A stretch of DNA of 64,000 nucleotides from Bacillus sp. ISL-18 (GCF_018613415.1 NZ_JAGGQG010000004.1:33118-97117); one strand, 5' to 3'. Positions 34,010 through 44,888 are shown, counted from the stretch's first letter. Notes: generated by a model from the letters alone, not told the origin. Numbers and translations: made by a program.

Positions 34010-35911
34010 TTAGTAACACGCCACTAGTAAATCAACAAAACTCTGGTAATCCACTGCATTCATTACACGAGAAATATTGCCATCTTCATTAAAAATGGCA
34101 GCGAGTGCATCTACTACGTCATGGAATAACCTCCGATCGTCCTTGCTTACAGAGAAAAGCAGGACAACATAAACAGTAAGATCCCCCCACTCGATCCCTT
34201 TCTCATTGATCAAAACAAACATACCTGTCTTTTTGGCATTCATTTTGATTGCATGAGGGATAGCGATACGACCAAAAGCCGTGGATGACATAGCCTCACG
34301 TTCTAAAACATTGGTAAGAAAACCTGTATCGACAAACTCCCTTTGTTCCATGATTTCACATATCCTCGTAAGTGTATCCTCTCTAGTTCCCTCCGAATGA
34401 ATAATATCAAATAGCTGCTCTCCCGTAATCGTCCCAAGATTCCTCTTAAAAGAATCCTTCCGCCTTGTTTCTTTTATTTCATTAATTTTAGACGCCACCT
34501 TGTTCTGGTCCATACTAGTAAATAGAGGGTTAATGAGAACATAAGGAATTTTAGGAACAGAATTAAGTTGTACAGCTGAAATAATTAAATCACAGTTTAA
34601 AGTGTTCAAGTCTCCTTCATTCGTTACGATATGTTGAATCAGTAGATCTTCCCCAAATTGCTTGACCAGCTTTTCAGTTAGCTGAACGTTGTAATTATAA
34701 TAAAACGGGAAAAGAATGGAGCAAGTAATTTTCGAATGGGCCTGCTTTTGCAGTTCTAACGCATAGCCCAAATGAAAGGCAATATAGGCGATCTCATCAT
34801 CATTCATCGTGAATCCCGTCTCTTCCTTAATCGTATAGGAGACATGGACGGCACAATCATAAATGGATGGACAATTTAGTTTTATTGTTGAAGTCAACGG
34901 ATTCTTACTGACAAAATGGTTCTCCAAACGCATAAGTAGATTTTTAATATGTAATGTAAATCGTACTAAGAAATCTGGATCCTCAATGACAATATAATAA
35001 TACGTTTGCAAGTCTTCTAGGATCTTCCCTACCAGATTTAAGCAGTGTCCTCCTGCTACATCCTTCAAATCGGAAAGCTGCAAGTGCATGAAATTGACAC
35101 TTGTCCCACTACTCGAAATAAGTAAAGCAAGATCCCGAATTTCTTCCTCGCAATACCTTACAGCAAAGTGAGCTTCAAGTCTCCGGGCAATCTCAATAGC
35201 AATTTTGTACTCCTTTTCATGTGTAGCTTCCTTGTCCACCTGTTTCGAAAAAACAAAGCCATTTTCCATTCGATCAATAGCTATAGCAATGTGTACAATA
35301 ATATTGGTAAGCGAATAATCATTCGTGAAGTAGTGGTAGGTCGAAAAGACCTCGGCGACGACATCCCGGATAAAGTCGATATCATAACCTTCAAAAGATG
35401 ACTTTAACTTATCAATATCAAGAAAATGATCATTTGTCTCATTATATAAAATAGAGCTCATTAATTTCCTTTTACTTTTTTCTTGTCCAACCATTTCAAT
35501 AAAGTCGCCTGAGATTTTAAGTTCCAGGTTATGATCAGCTAAGCGTTTTTTAACTTTACGCAAATCACCTTTTATAGTGATCTCACTGATATACAATTCA
35601 TCACTTAAATCAAAAATATTTAGTGGACCATCTGCATTTACTAAACTTTTTAAGAGATATTCCGCACGCTCTTTTGGTGATTGTGGAATCGTAGTAGCCA
35701 TTTTCTTTATAAATGGATTTAATTTTTCCAGATCAACCTGGTAACCCTTTTTGGATGAGGATATCAGCCCTTTTTCCATCGAGTTCAGTTCAGCAATATA
35801 TGTTTTCACACTTCTTTTTGAAATTCCTATAAAGCTAGCGAGCTGGGCTGACGATTTCCAGTCTTGTTGAGTACTAAGATAACGAAGGATTTTCTCATAC
35901 TTATTATTCAT
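34010..35911 (-). CDS. PRD-containing activator with PTS EIIA domain (BglG/LicR/MtlR type)
   Basis: 633 residues. Two N-terminal DNA-binding winged helices (about 1-180: ILRYLSTQQDWKSSAQLASFIGISKRSVKTYIAEL and a second HTH with LYISEITIKGDLRKVKKRLA), two PTS regulation domains with conserved His (about 190-410), an EIIB-like region (about 415-500) and a C-terminal EIIA (about 505-633, active His in IAIPHAIKM). Phosphorylation by the PTS sets its activity. I start it at 35911 (GAGG upstream) rather than 36181, which would overlap the divergent EIIB gene. It controls the beta-glucoside operon opposite. Confidence 0.85.
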   Translation of the reverse strand: MNNKYEKILRYLSTQQDWKSSAQLASFIGISKRSVKTYIAELNSMEKGLISSSKKGYQVDLEKLNPFIKKMATTIPQSPKERAEYLLKSLVNADGPLNIFDLSDELYISEITIKGDLRKVKKRLADHNLELKISGDFIEMVGQEKSKRKLMSSILYNETNDHFLDIDKLKSSFEGYDIDFIRDVVAEVFSTYHYFTNDYSLTNIIVHIAIAIDRMENGFVFSKQVDKEATHEKEYKIAIEIARRLEAHFAVRYCEEEIRDLALLISSSGTSVNFMHLQLSDLKDVAGGHCLNLVGKILEDLQTYYYIVIEDPDFLVRFTLHIKNLLMRLENHFVSKNPLTSTIKLNCPSIYDCAVHVSYTIKEETGFTMNDDEIAYIAFHLGYALELQKQAHSKITCSILFPFYYNYNVQLTEKLVKQFGEDLLIQHIVTNEGDLNTLNCDLIISAVQLNSVPKIPYVLINPLFTSMDQNKVASKINEIKETRRKDSFKRNLGTITGEQLFDIIHSEGTREDTLTRICEIMEQREFVDTGFLTNVLEREAMSSTAFGRIAIPHAIKMNAKKTGMFVLINEKGIEWGDLTVYVVLLFSVSKDDRRLFHDVVDALAAIFNEDGNISRVMNAVDYQSFVDLLVACY

Positions 35912-35998
35912 AAAATCTAGCCTCATTTCATCGCCAAAGGTGGTTTGGACTCTTACAATATAAATTTGCACCACCCTAGTGTAAATAGTTATTGGAAA

Positions 35999-36027
35999 GT
36001 TTCTACTATTCATTCTATAGTAGAAAC
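35999..36027. promoter_or_regulatory. Inverted-repeat operator of the beta-glucoside PTS locus
   Basis: GTTTCTACTAT (35999-36009) and ATAGTAGAAAC (36017-36027) are perfect 11-bp arms around a 7-bp centre, in the divergent promoter region between the PRD activator and the EIIB gene. Best read as the activator's binding site. Confidence 0.7.
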
Positions 36028-36034
36028 GTAGAAA

Positions 36035-36048
36035 AGAAAACGCTATCA
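36035..36048 (+). promoter_or_regulatory. cre-like site (CcpA) before the PTS operon
   Basis: AGAAAACGCTATCA matches TGWAANCGNTNWCA at all but the first position. It lies 24 bp upstream of the EIIB start codon. It would give glucose repression. Confidence 0.5.
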
Positions 36049-36071
36049 AAAAAAATGGAGGGGTATAATTT

Positions 36072-36380
36072 ATGGAAAAATTAAATGTTTTACTAGTTTG
36101 TGGTTCTGGAGCAAGTTCTGGTTTTATGGCATCCAATATACGAAAAGCTGCATCAAAACGGAATCTTGACATCAACATCAAAGCCCGTGGTGAAGCGGAA
36201 ATCGAGAATTATCTTGATGAAATCGATGCATTAATGGTGGGACCTCACTTAGCCTATATTCTCGACGAGATCGAAGAATATATCGGAGATGCGGATGTAA
36301 AGGTCCTGCTGATGAAACCATCCTATTACTCTACTCTTGATGGTGAAGCTGCGTTAGAGGATTTATTAAAGGAATTCTAA
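36072..36380 (+). CDS. PTS beta-glucoside/cellobiose EIIB component (Lic/Cel type)
   Basis: 102 residues, exactly the LicB/CelA size. The phosphorylated Cys is in LLVCGSGASSGFMA at the N-terminal P-loop. The conserved MVGPHLAYILDEIEEY follows. It passes phosphate from EIIA to the incoming sugar in the EIIC pore. GGAGGGGTATAATTT precedes the ATG. First gene of an operon with EIIC, EIIA and a GH1 enzyme. Confidence 0.9.
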   Translation: MEKLNVLLVCGSGASSGFMASNIRKAASKRNLDINIKARGEAEIENYLDEIDALMVGPHLAYILDEIEEYIGDADVKVLLMKPSYYSTLDGEAALEDLLKEF

Positions 36381-36407
36381 TATTAAAGGATTCGAGGTGG
36401 ATAGAAC

Positions 36408-37664
36408 ATGCAAAAGATGATTACATGGCTGGAAAAGGATTTTTCACCTAAGATGATGAAAATTAACCATAATGTATGGGTTATAACATTAAAAGACTCC
36501 ATTATGCAAGTGCTTCCTTTTATTCTATTAGGCTCTTTATTTTGTTTACTAACTATTCCTGGTGATGTGTTCCACCTTAAACACTATCCAAATTTCTGGA
36601 CATTATTTGGTTGGACAATGGGTGTACTATCACTATTGATTTCTTTCTTAATTCCATTCAATTTAATGGAAAAGAAACGTCTGCGCAAACAACGTTTTAT
36701 CGCTGGAAGTACAGGCCTTATCACTTTCTTAATGATTATCACTCCGCAAGTGATTGCTGACAAAGCGATTGGCTTCAGCCACGAATCATTAGGTGCAGGC
36801 GGTATGTTTGTGGCGATTGTGGCAGGTGTTTTTACCGGATACATCATGGGGTTGTTTGGTAAGTTCTCGTTTTTTAAAGAAGACTCCGTTATTCCCGACT
36901 TTGTTCGAGCCTGGTTTGATTCCATGCTCCCAATTGCCGTAGTCATCATCGCGACATGGTTAGTCGTAGATATTACTCATTTTGATCTCTATAACTTTAT
37001 TCAAAATTTATTTAAGCCTCTATCAAATATATTCGAATCACCTTGGGGATTTGCTCTCATTATGTTTATTACCTGTTTTATCTATTCAATGGGTATTTCC
37101 ACTTGGGTTCTTCAACCAATCACAAAGCCAGTTATTTTAGCAGCAATTACAGCAAATGCCACGGCCGGAGCCGCTAACCTAGTTACGGCAGAAACAATGT
37201 ATTCAGCCTATTTATGGATTGGCGGTATCGGCTGTACGCTTCCATTAGTATTAATGTTAACTTTCTCAAAAAGTGCCAAACTGAAAGCACTCGGCCGTGC
37301 TTCCTTAGTTCCTGGAATCTTTAATATCAATGAGCCTGTGGTATTTGGAGCCATTGCCTGGAACCCAATTATGATGTTCCCAATGTGGATAAATGGATTA
37401 GTTCTGCCACTGATTATTTGGTTCGGAACAAAGGTGATTCACTTTGCGCCCGTTCCAAAGATTGTCTTCGACTTATGGTATGTTCCGTTTCCATTTTCAA
37501 CTTGGATTACAACAGGGGCTGTGAGCGGGCTGATTCTAATGCTAATTTGTGCAGCTGCAGCATCTGCTATTTGGTATCCATTCTTTAAGGTGTATGAAAA
37601 ACAAGAATTGGGAAACGAAACGCAAGAGACCCAAACATCTGCCTCTTTTAGAGAAGCAAAATAA
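36408..37664 (+). CDS. PTS cellobiose-type EIIC permease
   Basis: 418 residues, about ten membrane segments. VWVITLKDSIMQVLPFILLGSLF opens the EIIC fold, and GIFNINEPVVFGAIAWNPIMMFP carries the family's substrate-binding NEP motif. Imports beta-glucosides (cellobiose, lichenan fragments, aryl-glucosides or N,N'-diacetylchitobiose); the substrate cannot be fixed by eye. Sits 27 bp after EIIB and 22 bp before EIIA. Confidence 0.9.
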   Translation: MQKMITWLEKDFSPKMMKINHNVWVITLKDSIMQVLPFILLGSLFCLLTIPGDVFHLKHYPNFWTLFGWTMGVLSLLISFLIPFNLMEKKRLRKQRFIAGSTGLITFLMIITPQVIADKAIGFSHESLGAGGMFVAIVAGVFTGYIMGLFGKFSFFKEDSVIPDFVRAWFDSMLPIAVVIIATWLVVDITHFDLYNFIQNLFKPLSNIFESPWGFALIMFITCFIYSMGISTWVLQPITKPVILAAITANATAGAANLVTAETMYSAYLWIGGIGCTLPLVLMLTFSKSAKLKALGRASLVPGIFNINEPVVFGAIAWNPIMMFPMWINGLVLPLIIWFGTKVIHFAPVPKIVFDLWYVPFPFSTWITTGAVSGLILMLICAAAASAIWYPFFKVYEKQELGNETQETQTSASFREAK

Positions 37665-37686
37665 TCATTTTTGAGGAGATATTATC

Positions 37687-39505
<1,819 letters not shown>

Positions 39506-39518
39506 AATGAAATAAGCG

Positions 39519-39570
39519 GAGGGACGGTTCTTTTGCTTCGGAAGCATGAGAACCGTCCCTCTGTTTTTTT
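39519..39570. repeat. Palindromic element copy 1, acting as a bidirectional terminator
   Basis: AGGGACGGTTCTTTTGCTTC (from 39520), a single G, then GAAGCATGAGAACCGTCCCT (39541-39560), followed by CTGTTTTTTT. It lies between the convergent GH1 gene and a CotF-like gene. First of five related elements in the window. Confidence 0.85.
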
Positions 39571-39877
39571 AGCCATTTGTTTTTTCTGCAAGGTTTGTTG
39601 CGGTATTAGCAACGGTTAAATCAACTTGCAGCTGTTCGCTCAGTTCGTGCGGATGGTAGTATCCTTTTGCAATCATATAGTTGGTAATGTCTTCATGTGT
39701 TTGAATGGCGGCTCTTAATTGTTCCCGTAAGGCCGTCCGTAATTCTGGAGTAGCCGTTTCTGTTAAAGCCACTGTATAGTTTCGAACCCCTGCTTTCGCT
39801 GCTATTAAGAAGTCGGTTGCGATGACTTGATCGGTCATCCCGCCCATCCCCATCATATTTTGAATAAATCCGTTCAT
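39569..39877 (-). CDS. CotF-family spore coat protein
   Basis: 102 residues. ATDFLIAAKAGVRNYTVALTETATPELRTALREQLRAAIQTHEDITNYMIAKGYYHPHEL is the CotF-like core (four-helix, ferritin-like), as in B. subtilis YraF/YraG/YraD. Its ATG overlaps the stop of the gene upstream (TAATG). Probably a forespore or mother-cell-expressed coat component. Function beyond that unknown. Confidence 0.8.
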   Translation of the reverse strand: MNGFIQNMMGMGGMTDQVIATDFLIAAKAGVRNYTVALTETATPELRTALREQLRAAIQTHEDITNYMIAKGYYHPHELSEQLQVDLTVANTATNLAEKTNG

Positions 39878-40080
39878 TACTGCGCCTCCCGATTGGTAAT
39901 AAATTTCTGTAATTGTTCAATATGCTGTTGTCCGGCTGCCGCGTCATTTGCCAAAATGGTTTTTAATTCTTCATCTTGTACAAGTGCACTCATTGTCGTG
40001 GATTTTGTTAAACACAGACTTTTAAACGTTAACAATTCGTGTAAATCGATCGTTTCATGAAGCCCTAAGTATTGAACCAT
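39877..40080 (-). CDS. Short CotF-related protein, coupled to the coat gene downstream
   Basis: 67 residues (GLHETIDLHELLTFKSLCLTKSTTMSALVQDEELKTILANDAAAGQQHIEQLQ). Helical, and similar to the N-terminal half of CotF-like proteins. It resembles YraE/YraG-sized partners in the B. subtilis yra cluster. Overlaps the next gene by one base. A mirror pair is encoded on the plus strand at 40223-40810. Confidence 0.7.
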   Translation of the reverse strand: MVQYLGLHETIDLHELLTFKSLCLTKSTTMSALVQDEELKTILANDAAAGQQHIEQLQKFITNREAQ

Positions 40081-40222
40081 TCTTGCTCACTCCATCTTTC
40101 AGTATTTTCGTCCTCTTATATTTTCAATAAATTGTGCTCTGTATTCATGATTTCTTTCGTTTAAATTTATGAAATTGATTTATTTGGAGAAAATATCTGT
40201 GTTAAGAAATGGAGGTGCCGAA

Positions 40223-40432
40223 ATGGAACAGGAAAAATTAGCTTTGCATGAGACATTAGAAACACACGAAATCATTAATTTTAAAACAGTCTGTTTGCTC
40301 CGTTCGAAACTAATGCAGGGGATTTGCTTCAATAATGAGCTAAAACAGCTCATGGAAAAAGACGTAAAGCAATCGATTCAGGATATAAACGAACTACTTC
40401 CCTTTTATAAACAAAGCCAAATACTTCATTAA
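40223..40432 (+). CDS. Short CotF-related protein (mirror of the gene at 39.9 kb)
   Basis: 69 residues (LALHETLETHEIINFKTVCLLRSKLMQGICFNNELKQLMEKDVKQSIQDINELL). The L-H-E-T-...-H-E-...-N-F-K-...-C-L pattern matches the 67-residue protein at 39877-40080. ATG at 40223 after GGAGG; the frame reaches back to 40169 without a site. It heads a plus-strand unit with a CotF gene and adhB. Confidence 0.7.
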   Translation: MEQEKLALHETLETHEIINFKTVCLLRSKLMQGICFNNELKQLMEKDVKQSIQDINELLPFYKQSQILH

Positions 40433-40450
40433 GCCGGAGGTGACCACAAC

Positions 40451-40810
40451 ATGCAAGATTACCTTGACCCTCGTAATGCGGAAGGCATGCCCAATTTAGC
40501 AGACTCCACATTTGCGATGGATTTTTTACTAACTGTTAAAAATGGAATTCGTAATTATGGTTTTGCGATTACCGAGACGACCAACCCTGAACTAAGAAGA
40601 GTACTAACAAAGCAGTTGGAATCTGCCCTTGATTTACACGCGGAAATCTCCGATCTCATGATAAAAAACAAATGGCTCCATCCTTATAACTTTAAGGATC
40701 AGTTCCCAATTGACCTTAAAGGAGCCGAGACCGCCGTCCAAATTGCGCAAATGAGGCTCTTCCCTAATGACACGGACAGAGGCGGAATGTTTGCGACACC
40801 AAACCAATAA
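40451..40810 (+). CDS. CotF-family spore coat protein
   Basis: 119 residues. DSTFAMDFLLTVKNGIRNYGFAITETTNPELRRVLTKQLESALDLHAEISDLMIKNKWLHPYNF parallels the CotF protein at 39569-39877 position for position. AGCCGGAGGTGA precedes the ATG. It lies between the short CotF-related gene and adhB, as YraF lies by adhB in B. subtilis. Confidence 0.82.
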   Translation: MQDYLDPRNAEGMPNLADSTFAMDFLLTVKNGIRNYGFAITETTNPELRRVLTKQLESALDLHAEISDLMIKNKWLHPYNFKDQFPIDLKGAETAVQIAQMRLFPNDTDRGGMFATPNQ

Positions 40811-40828
40811 AAGGAGGGATATTCGAAC

Positions 40829-41965
40829 ATGAAAGCTGTTACTTACCAAGGGATTAAAAACATTGAGGTGAGGGAGGTTAAAGATCCCACAATCAAGAAC
40901 TCCGATGACATTATTGTTAAAATTACAAGCTCTGCCATTTGCGGGTCAGACCTCCATTTAATTCATGGCATGATTCCCAACACGCCTACAGATTTTGTCA
41001 TTGGCCACGAACCTATGGGAGTGGTAGAAGAAGTAGGACCCGATGTCCGAAACCTAAAAAAGGGAGATCGAGTGATTATTCCTTTTAATGTGAGCTGCGG
41101 AACTTGCTGGTACTGTCAGCATGATTTAACGAGCCAGTGTGACAATTCCAATCCACATGGTGAACAGGGAGGTTTTTTTGGATACTCCGAAACAACAGGA
41201 GGCTATGCTGGCGGGCAAGCGGAATATATGAGGGTTCCGTACGGAAATTTTACTCCTTTTAAAATCCCTGAAAGTTGTGAAATGGAAGATGAAAAACTAG
41301 TATTGCTGTCAGATGCGGCCGGGACCGCTTATTGGTCTGTTGACCATGCGGGTGTGAAAGATGGAGATACGGTGGTTATTTTAGGCTGTGGCCCCGTTGG
41401 CTTACTTGCCCAAAAATTTGCCTGGTATAAAGGGGCTAAACGGGTCATTGCCGTTGATTATATTGACTACCGCCTGCAGCATGCGAAACGGACCAACAAG
41501 GTGGAGATTGTCAATTTTGAACAGCATGAAAATACAGGACAATACTTAAAAGAAATCACCAAAGGCGGAGCTGATATTGTGATTGATGCCGTTGGGATGG
41601 ATGGCAAGTGGACACCAATGGAGTTTCTCGCTAGCGGGCTAAAGCTTCAGGGTGGAGCCATGGGCGCCATTGTCATTGCCAGTCAGGCAGTCCGAAAAGG
41701 CGGCACCATCCAAATTACCGGGGTCTATGGCGGCCGTTATAACGGTTTCCCGCTTGGAGACTTGTTTCAGCGGAATATCGACATAAAAGCAGGACAAGCA
41801 CCGGTCATCCCTTATATGCCTTTCCTATACGATTTATTTGCAACCGGAAAAATGGACCCAAGTGATGTAGTGACCCACGTCCTCCCATTAGACCAAGCAA
41901 AACATGGCTATGAAGTCTTCGATACAAGAACAGAAGACTGCATCAAAGTTGTCTTAAAACCATGA
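40829..41965 (+). CDS. adhB: Zinc-dependent alcohol dehydrogenase, AdhB-like (formaldehyde dehydrogenase group)
   Basis: 378 residues. Catalytic zinc site: CGSDLHLIHG and GHEPMGVVEEVG. Structural zinc: CGTCWYCQHDLTSQC. NAD site: VVILGCGPVGLLAQ. The long insert after the zinc loop and DIVIDAVGMDGKW match the glutathione-independent formaldehyde dehydrogenase-like group. Linkage to CotF-type genes reproduces the B. subtilis yraG-yraF-adhB-yraE-yraD neighbourhood, so expression during sporulation is likely. Substrate unknown. A palindromic repeat element follows the stop codon at once. Confidence 0.85.
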   Translation: MKAVTYQGIKNIEVREVKDPTIKNSDDIIVKITSSAICGSDLHLIHGMIPNTPTDFVIGHEPMGVVEEVGPDVRNLKKGDRVIIPFNVSCGTCWYCQHDLTSQCDNSNPHGEQGGFFGYSETTGGYAGGQAEYMRVPYGNFTPFKIPESCEMEDEKLVLLSDAAGTAYWSVDHAGVKDGDTVVILGCGPVGLLAQKFAWYKGAKRVIAVDYIDYRLQHAKRTNKVEIVNFEQHENTGQYLKEITKGGADIVIDAVGMDGKWTPMEFLASGLKLQGGAMGAIVIASQAVRKGGTIQITGVYGGRYNGFPLGDLFQRNIDIKAGQAPVIPYMPFLYDLFATGKMDPSDVVTHVLPLDQAKHGYEVFDTRTEDCIKVVLKP

Positions 41966-41970
41966 GGAAT

Positions 41971-42017
41971 CACGGGGACGGTTCTCATGCTTCCGAAGCA
42001 TGAGAACCGTCCCCGTG
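41971..42017. repeat. Palindromic element copy 2, overlapping the 3' end of rbsK
   Basis: A nearly perfect 23-bp arm pair: CACGGGGACGGTTCTCATGC continuing to TTC, one base, then GAAGCATGAGAACCGTCCCC continuing to GTG (41971-42017). It follows adhB and encodes the last residues and stop codon of rbsK on the other strand. Confidence 0.9.
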
Positions 42018-42926
42018 CACCATTAAAAACTCCTCAATCTCATTTTTCGAAGGAATCGACTGTTGGGCTCCGTGTTTGGTAACTGCTAGCGCAGATGCGG
42101 CAGTGGCAAATAAAATGGCCTCCTTGGTGTTGTTTCCTGAAGCTTTTGCAGCAGCAAATGCGCCGATAAAGGTATCTCCGGCTGCCGTTGTATCAACTGC
42201 TTTTACCTTGAAACCAGGAGTAATCAAACCGGTTTCAGTTTTGGAATAATAGTGCGATCCCTTTTCACCAAGTGTCAGAATGACGGAACTCACTCCATGA
42301 TCCACCAACCAGTTAAGTGCCTGCCCCCTTGCTTCTTCGGTCTCAATCCTTATGTTCGTGATCACTTCTATCTCTGTTTCATTCACGATCAAAACATCAA
42401 TCAATGGAAAAATTTCGCTTGGAATCTCCAATGCTGGTGCTGGATTAAAATAGGTTTGAACCTTCCGCTGATGTGCTTCCTTTAACACAAAAAAAGTGGT
42501 TTCCAATGGGATTTCATTTTGGACTAATAGAATTTCCGCCTCATCTAATAAATCTAACTGTTCTTCTATATCTTTTACCGACAGCCTTCCATTTGCGCCT
42601 TCAGATAAAATGATCGTATTTTCTCCAGACTCACTAACGGTTATAAACGCCATGCCGGATGTTCCCTCTTTTTTCAAAATAGCTTTCGTATCGACATTCG
42701 CTTTAGCTAGCGAGTCCAGCAGCTCTAAACCATACGGATCTTTTCCAATGGCCCCTAACATGCCTACCCGGCCGCCCGCTAAAGCAGCTGCCACTGCCTG
42801 ATTAGCGCCTTTACCTCCTGGCGAGTATACGGTCGACAACCCTTTAATGGTTTCCCCCGGTACCGGATGATCGACTACTCGATTTACGATATCCATATTG
42901 ATACTACCGACTACAAGAATATTCAT
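41985..42926 (-). CDS. rbsK: Ribokinase (PfkB family)
   Basis: 313 residues from the ATG at 42926 (AAAGGAG upstream). VVGSINMDIVNRVVDHPVPGETI and YSPGGKGANQAVAAA are the N-terminal PfkB signature. TLGEKGSHYY and VDTTAAGDTFIGAFAA hold the anion hole and catalytic Asp. It phosphorylates ribose at O5. No rbsD or transporter genes are adjacent. The C-terminus (last about ten residues, HGDGSHASEA) and the TGA are read from palindromic element 2. Confidence 0.9.
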   Translation of the reverse strand: MNILVVGSINMDIVNRVVDHPVPGETIKGLSTVYSPGGKGANQAVAAALAGGRVGMLGAIGKDPYGLELLDSLAKANVDTKAILKKEGTSGMAFITVSESGENTIILSEGANGRLSVKDIEEQLDLLDEAEILLVQNEIPLETTFFVLKEAHQRKVQTYFNPAPALEIPSEIFPLIDVLIVNETEIEVITNIRIETEEARGQALNWLVDHGVSSVILTLGEKGSHYYSKTETGLITPGFKVKAVDTTAAGDTFIGAFAAAKASGNNTKEAILFATAASALAVTKHGAQQSIPSKNEIEEFLMVHGDGSHASEA

Positions 42927-43083
42927 CTCTATCCGCTCCTTTTTAAAATAATTCATCCAATAAATCTTTGATTTAATGGAGGTTTCGCTTAATAAATTAG
43001 TATCCCCATTCAGACAAACTCTTCATCTTTTTAAAAACAAGAACCTGGTCCAGCATGAGTAGTCCTCGAGATAAGGTTAACTT
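42927..43083. other. Part of a 334-bp gene-free stretch before the amylase gene
   Basis: The gap 42927-43260 between the divergent rbsK and amylase genes has no convincing ORF. Its only clear signal is the promoter-like sequence listed at 43084-43112, which leaves a leader of about 150 nt before the amylase start codon. Confidence 0.4.
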
Positions 43084-43112
43084 TTGAATACGACAATTGG
43101 AATTATTATACT
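43084..43112 (+). promoter_or_regulatory. Probable sigma-A promoter before the amylase gene
   Basis: TTGAAT (43084-43089), a 17-bp spacer, TATACT (43107-43112). Confidence 0.55.
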
Positions 43113-43260
43113 ATCGTTTCCAACTATATTAATAGTTAATGTAAAAGTCTATTTTCCAGAAATATTCTTTGTGGGGTCACCCCTAACTGGATTGGTTTAC
43201 TGCCTAACAGGGTAAACATCCTATACTCTACTATCTACATAACCAAGGGGGAAACAGAAT

Positions 43261-44721
43261 ATGGAGAGAAACAAAACCATCATGCAATTTTTCGAGTGGC
43301 ACCTGGAACCAGATGGCACCCATTGGAGCCGCCTAAAGGAAATGGCCCCGCAATTAAAAGAAAAAGGAATCACTTCCGTCTGGATACCACCAGTGACAAA
43401 AGCGTCCACTCCAGACAATAATGGCTATGCCATCTATGACTTATATGATCTAGGTGAGTTTGACCAGAAAGGTTCCGTCCGAACAAAGTTTGGGACCAAG
43501 CAGGAACTGCTAGAAGCAATAGATGCCTGTCATAATGTCGGCATAAAAGTCTATGTCGATGTCGTCATGAACCATAAAGCGGGGGCAGACGAAACGGAGG
43601 TCATTCAAGTCATTGAAGTGGACCCAGAGGACCGGACGAAAGAATTATCTGAACCCTTCGAAATTGAAGCTTGGACAAAATTCACCTTTCCAGGGCGTGG
43701 GGAAACATATTCTTCCTTTCAATGGGACCATACCCATTTTAACGGAACAGATTATGATGCCAGGACAGAAAAAACAGGAATCTTTAAAATCGTTGGCGAT
43801 CATAAGGATTGGAGTAAACATGTCGATGATGAATTCGGCAATTATGATTATCTCATGCTTGCCGATATTGACTATGAACATCCGGAAGTAAAAAAAGAAG
43901 TGATCGAATGGGGAAAATGGCTTGCGGATACCCTTAATTGCGATGGATACCGCATGGATGCCATCAAACATATAAATCACCAATTCATCAGGGAATTTGT
44001 AATGGAAATGATTAACCATCGGGGCGATGATTTCTTTTTTGTAGGAGAAGTTTGGAAAACGGACCTACTTGCCTGCCAAAAATACTTGGATCATATCGAT
44101 TATAAAATCGAATTGTTTGATGTTCCCTTGCATTATAAACTGCATCAGGCCTCCCAAGAAGGCAGCGATTTTGATTTAAGCACGATATTCGAGGATACCC
44201 TTGTAAACACTCATCCTCAAAATGCTGTTACCTTCGTGGATAACCATGACACTCAGCCCGAAGAATCCCTGGAATCATGGGTACAGGACTGGTTTAAGCC
44301 AAGTGCCTATGCGCTAATTCTCCTAAGGAGAGATGGGAATCCATGCCTGTTTTATGGCGATTATTATGGAATCAACGGCCCAGAGCCTGAAGAGGGCAAA
44401 CAGGAAATCCTCGACCGCCTTCTGCTAGCCAGGTACAATAAGGCGTACGGGGAACAGCATGATTACTTCGATCATCCCAATACGATTGGCTGGGTTCGAC
44501 TTGGTACGGAAGAGGTTGAAAAGTCCGGATGTGCCGTCGTCATCTCGAATGGCGATGACGGGGAGAAAAGAATGTATGTTGGTGAAGACAAAGCTGGGGA
44601 AACCTGGATCGACCTAATGAACTCAAGAGATGAGCAAATCCTGATTGAAGAAAATGGATATGCTACTTTCCCAGTGAATGGCGGCAGCGTTTCGGTTTGG
44701 GCTTGCGGTCCAGAGGAGTAA
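43261..44721 (+). CDS. Cytoplasmic alpha-amylase (GH13)
   Basis: 486 residues. TIMQFFEWHLEPDGTHWSRLK begins the barrel. The four GH13 regions are visible: DVVMNH, GYRMDAIKHI (nucleophile Asp), FVGEVW (acid/base Glu) and FVDNHDTQ (third Asp). There is no signal peptide, so it stays inside the cell, like the AmyS-type cytoplasmic enzymes that trim maltodextrin or glycogen. The sequence is close to liquefying amylases (GH13_5). An AAGGGGG site lies before the ATG. No glycogen or maltose genes are adjacent. Confidence 0.9.
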   Translation: MERNKTIMQFFEWHLEPDGTHWSRLKEMAPQLKEKGITSVWIPPVTKASTPDNNGYAIYDLYDLGEFDQKGSVRTKFGTKQELLEAIDACHNVGIKVYVDVVMNHKAGADETEVIQVIEVDPEDRTKELSEPFEIEAWTKFTFPGRGETYSSFQWDHTHFNGTDYDARTEKTGIFKIVGDHKDWSKHVDDEFGNYDYLMLADIDYEHPEVKKEVIEWGKWLADTLNCDGYRMDAIKHINHQFIREFVMEMINHRGDDFFFVGEVWKTDLLACQKYLDHIDYKIELFDVPLHYKLHQASQEGSDFDLSTIFEDTLVNTHPQNAVTFVDNHDTQPEESLESWVQDWFKPSAYALILLRRDGNPCLFYGDYYGINGPEPEEGKQEILDRLLLARYNKAYGEQHDYFDHPNTIGWVRLGTEEVEKSGCAVVISNGDDGEKRMYVGEDKAGETWIDLMNSRDEQILIEENGYATFPVNGGSVSVWACGPEE

Positions 44722-44726
44722 GATAG

Positions 44727-44771
44727 AAGGCTGTTTTTCTGAATCTCTTTTCAGAAGGGCAGCTTTTTTTG
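44727..44771 (+). terminator. Terminator of the amylase gene
   Basis: AAGGCTG...CAGCTTTTTTTG with an inner TTCTGAA - TCTCTT - TTCAGAA stem. Confidence 0.75.
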
Positions 44772-44888
44772 TTATTTTACACTCCCGGAGGACTATATTT
44801 TCATCCACTTAGCGCCCAGGGGATCTGCTTTTTCCGAGAGCTTATAGACGATCGGCTTCCCCAAAACATTGAAAAAAAAAGAAAAATA

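Noticed and set aside
34010..36181. 723-residue form of the PRD activator
   Set aside because: The first 90 codons run through the divergent promoter, operator and EIIB start; the ATG at 35911 is supported by GAGG.
43081..43140. Inverted repeat at the amylase promoter as an operator
   Set aside because: The GGAAT...ATTCC-like symmetry is weak and overlaps the promoter elements; not enough to claim a site.
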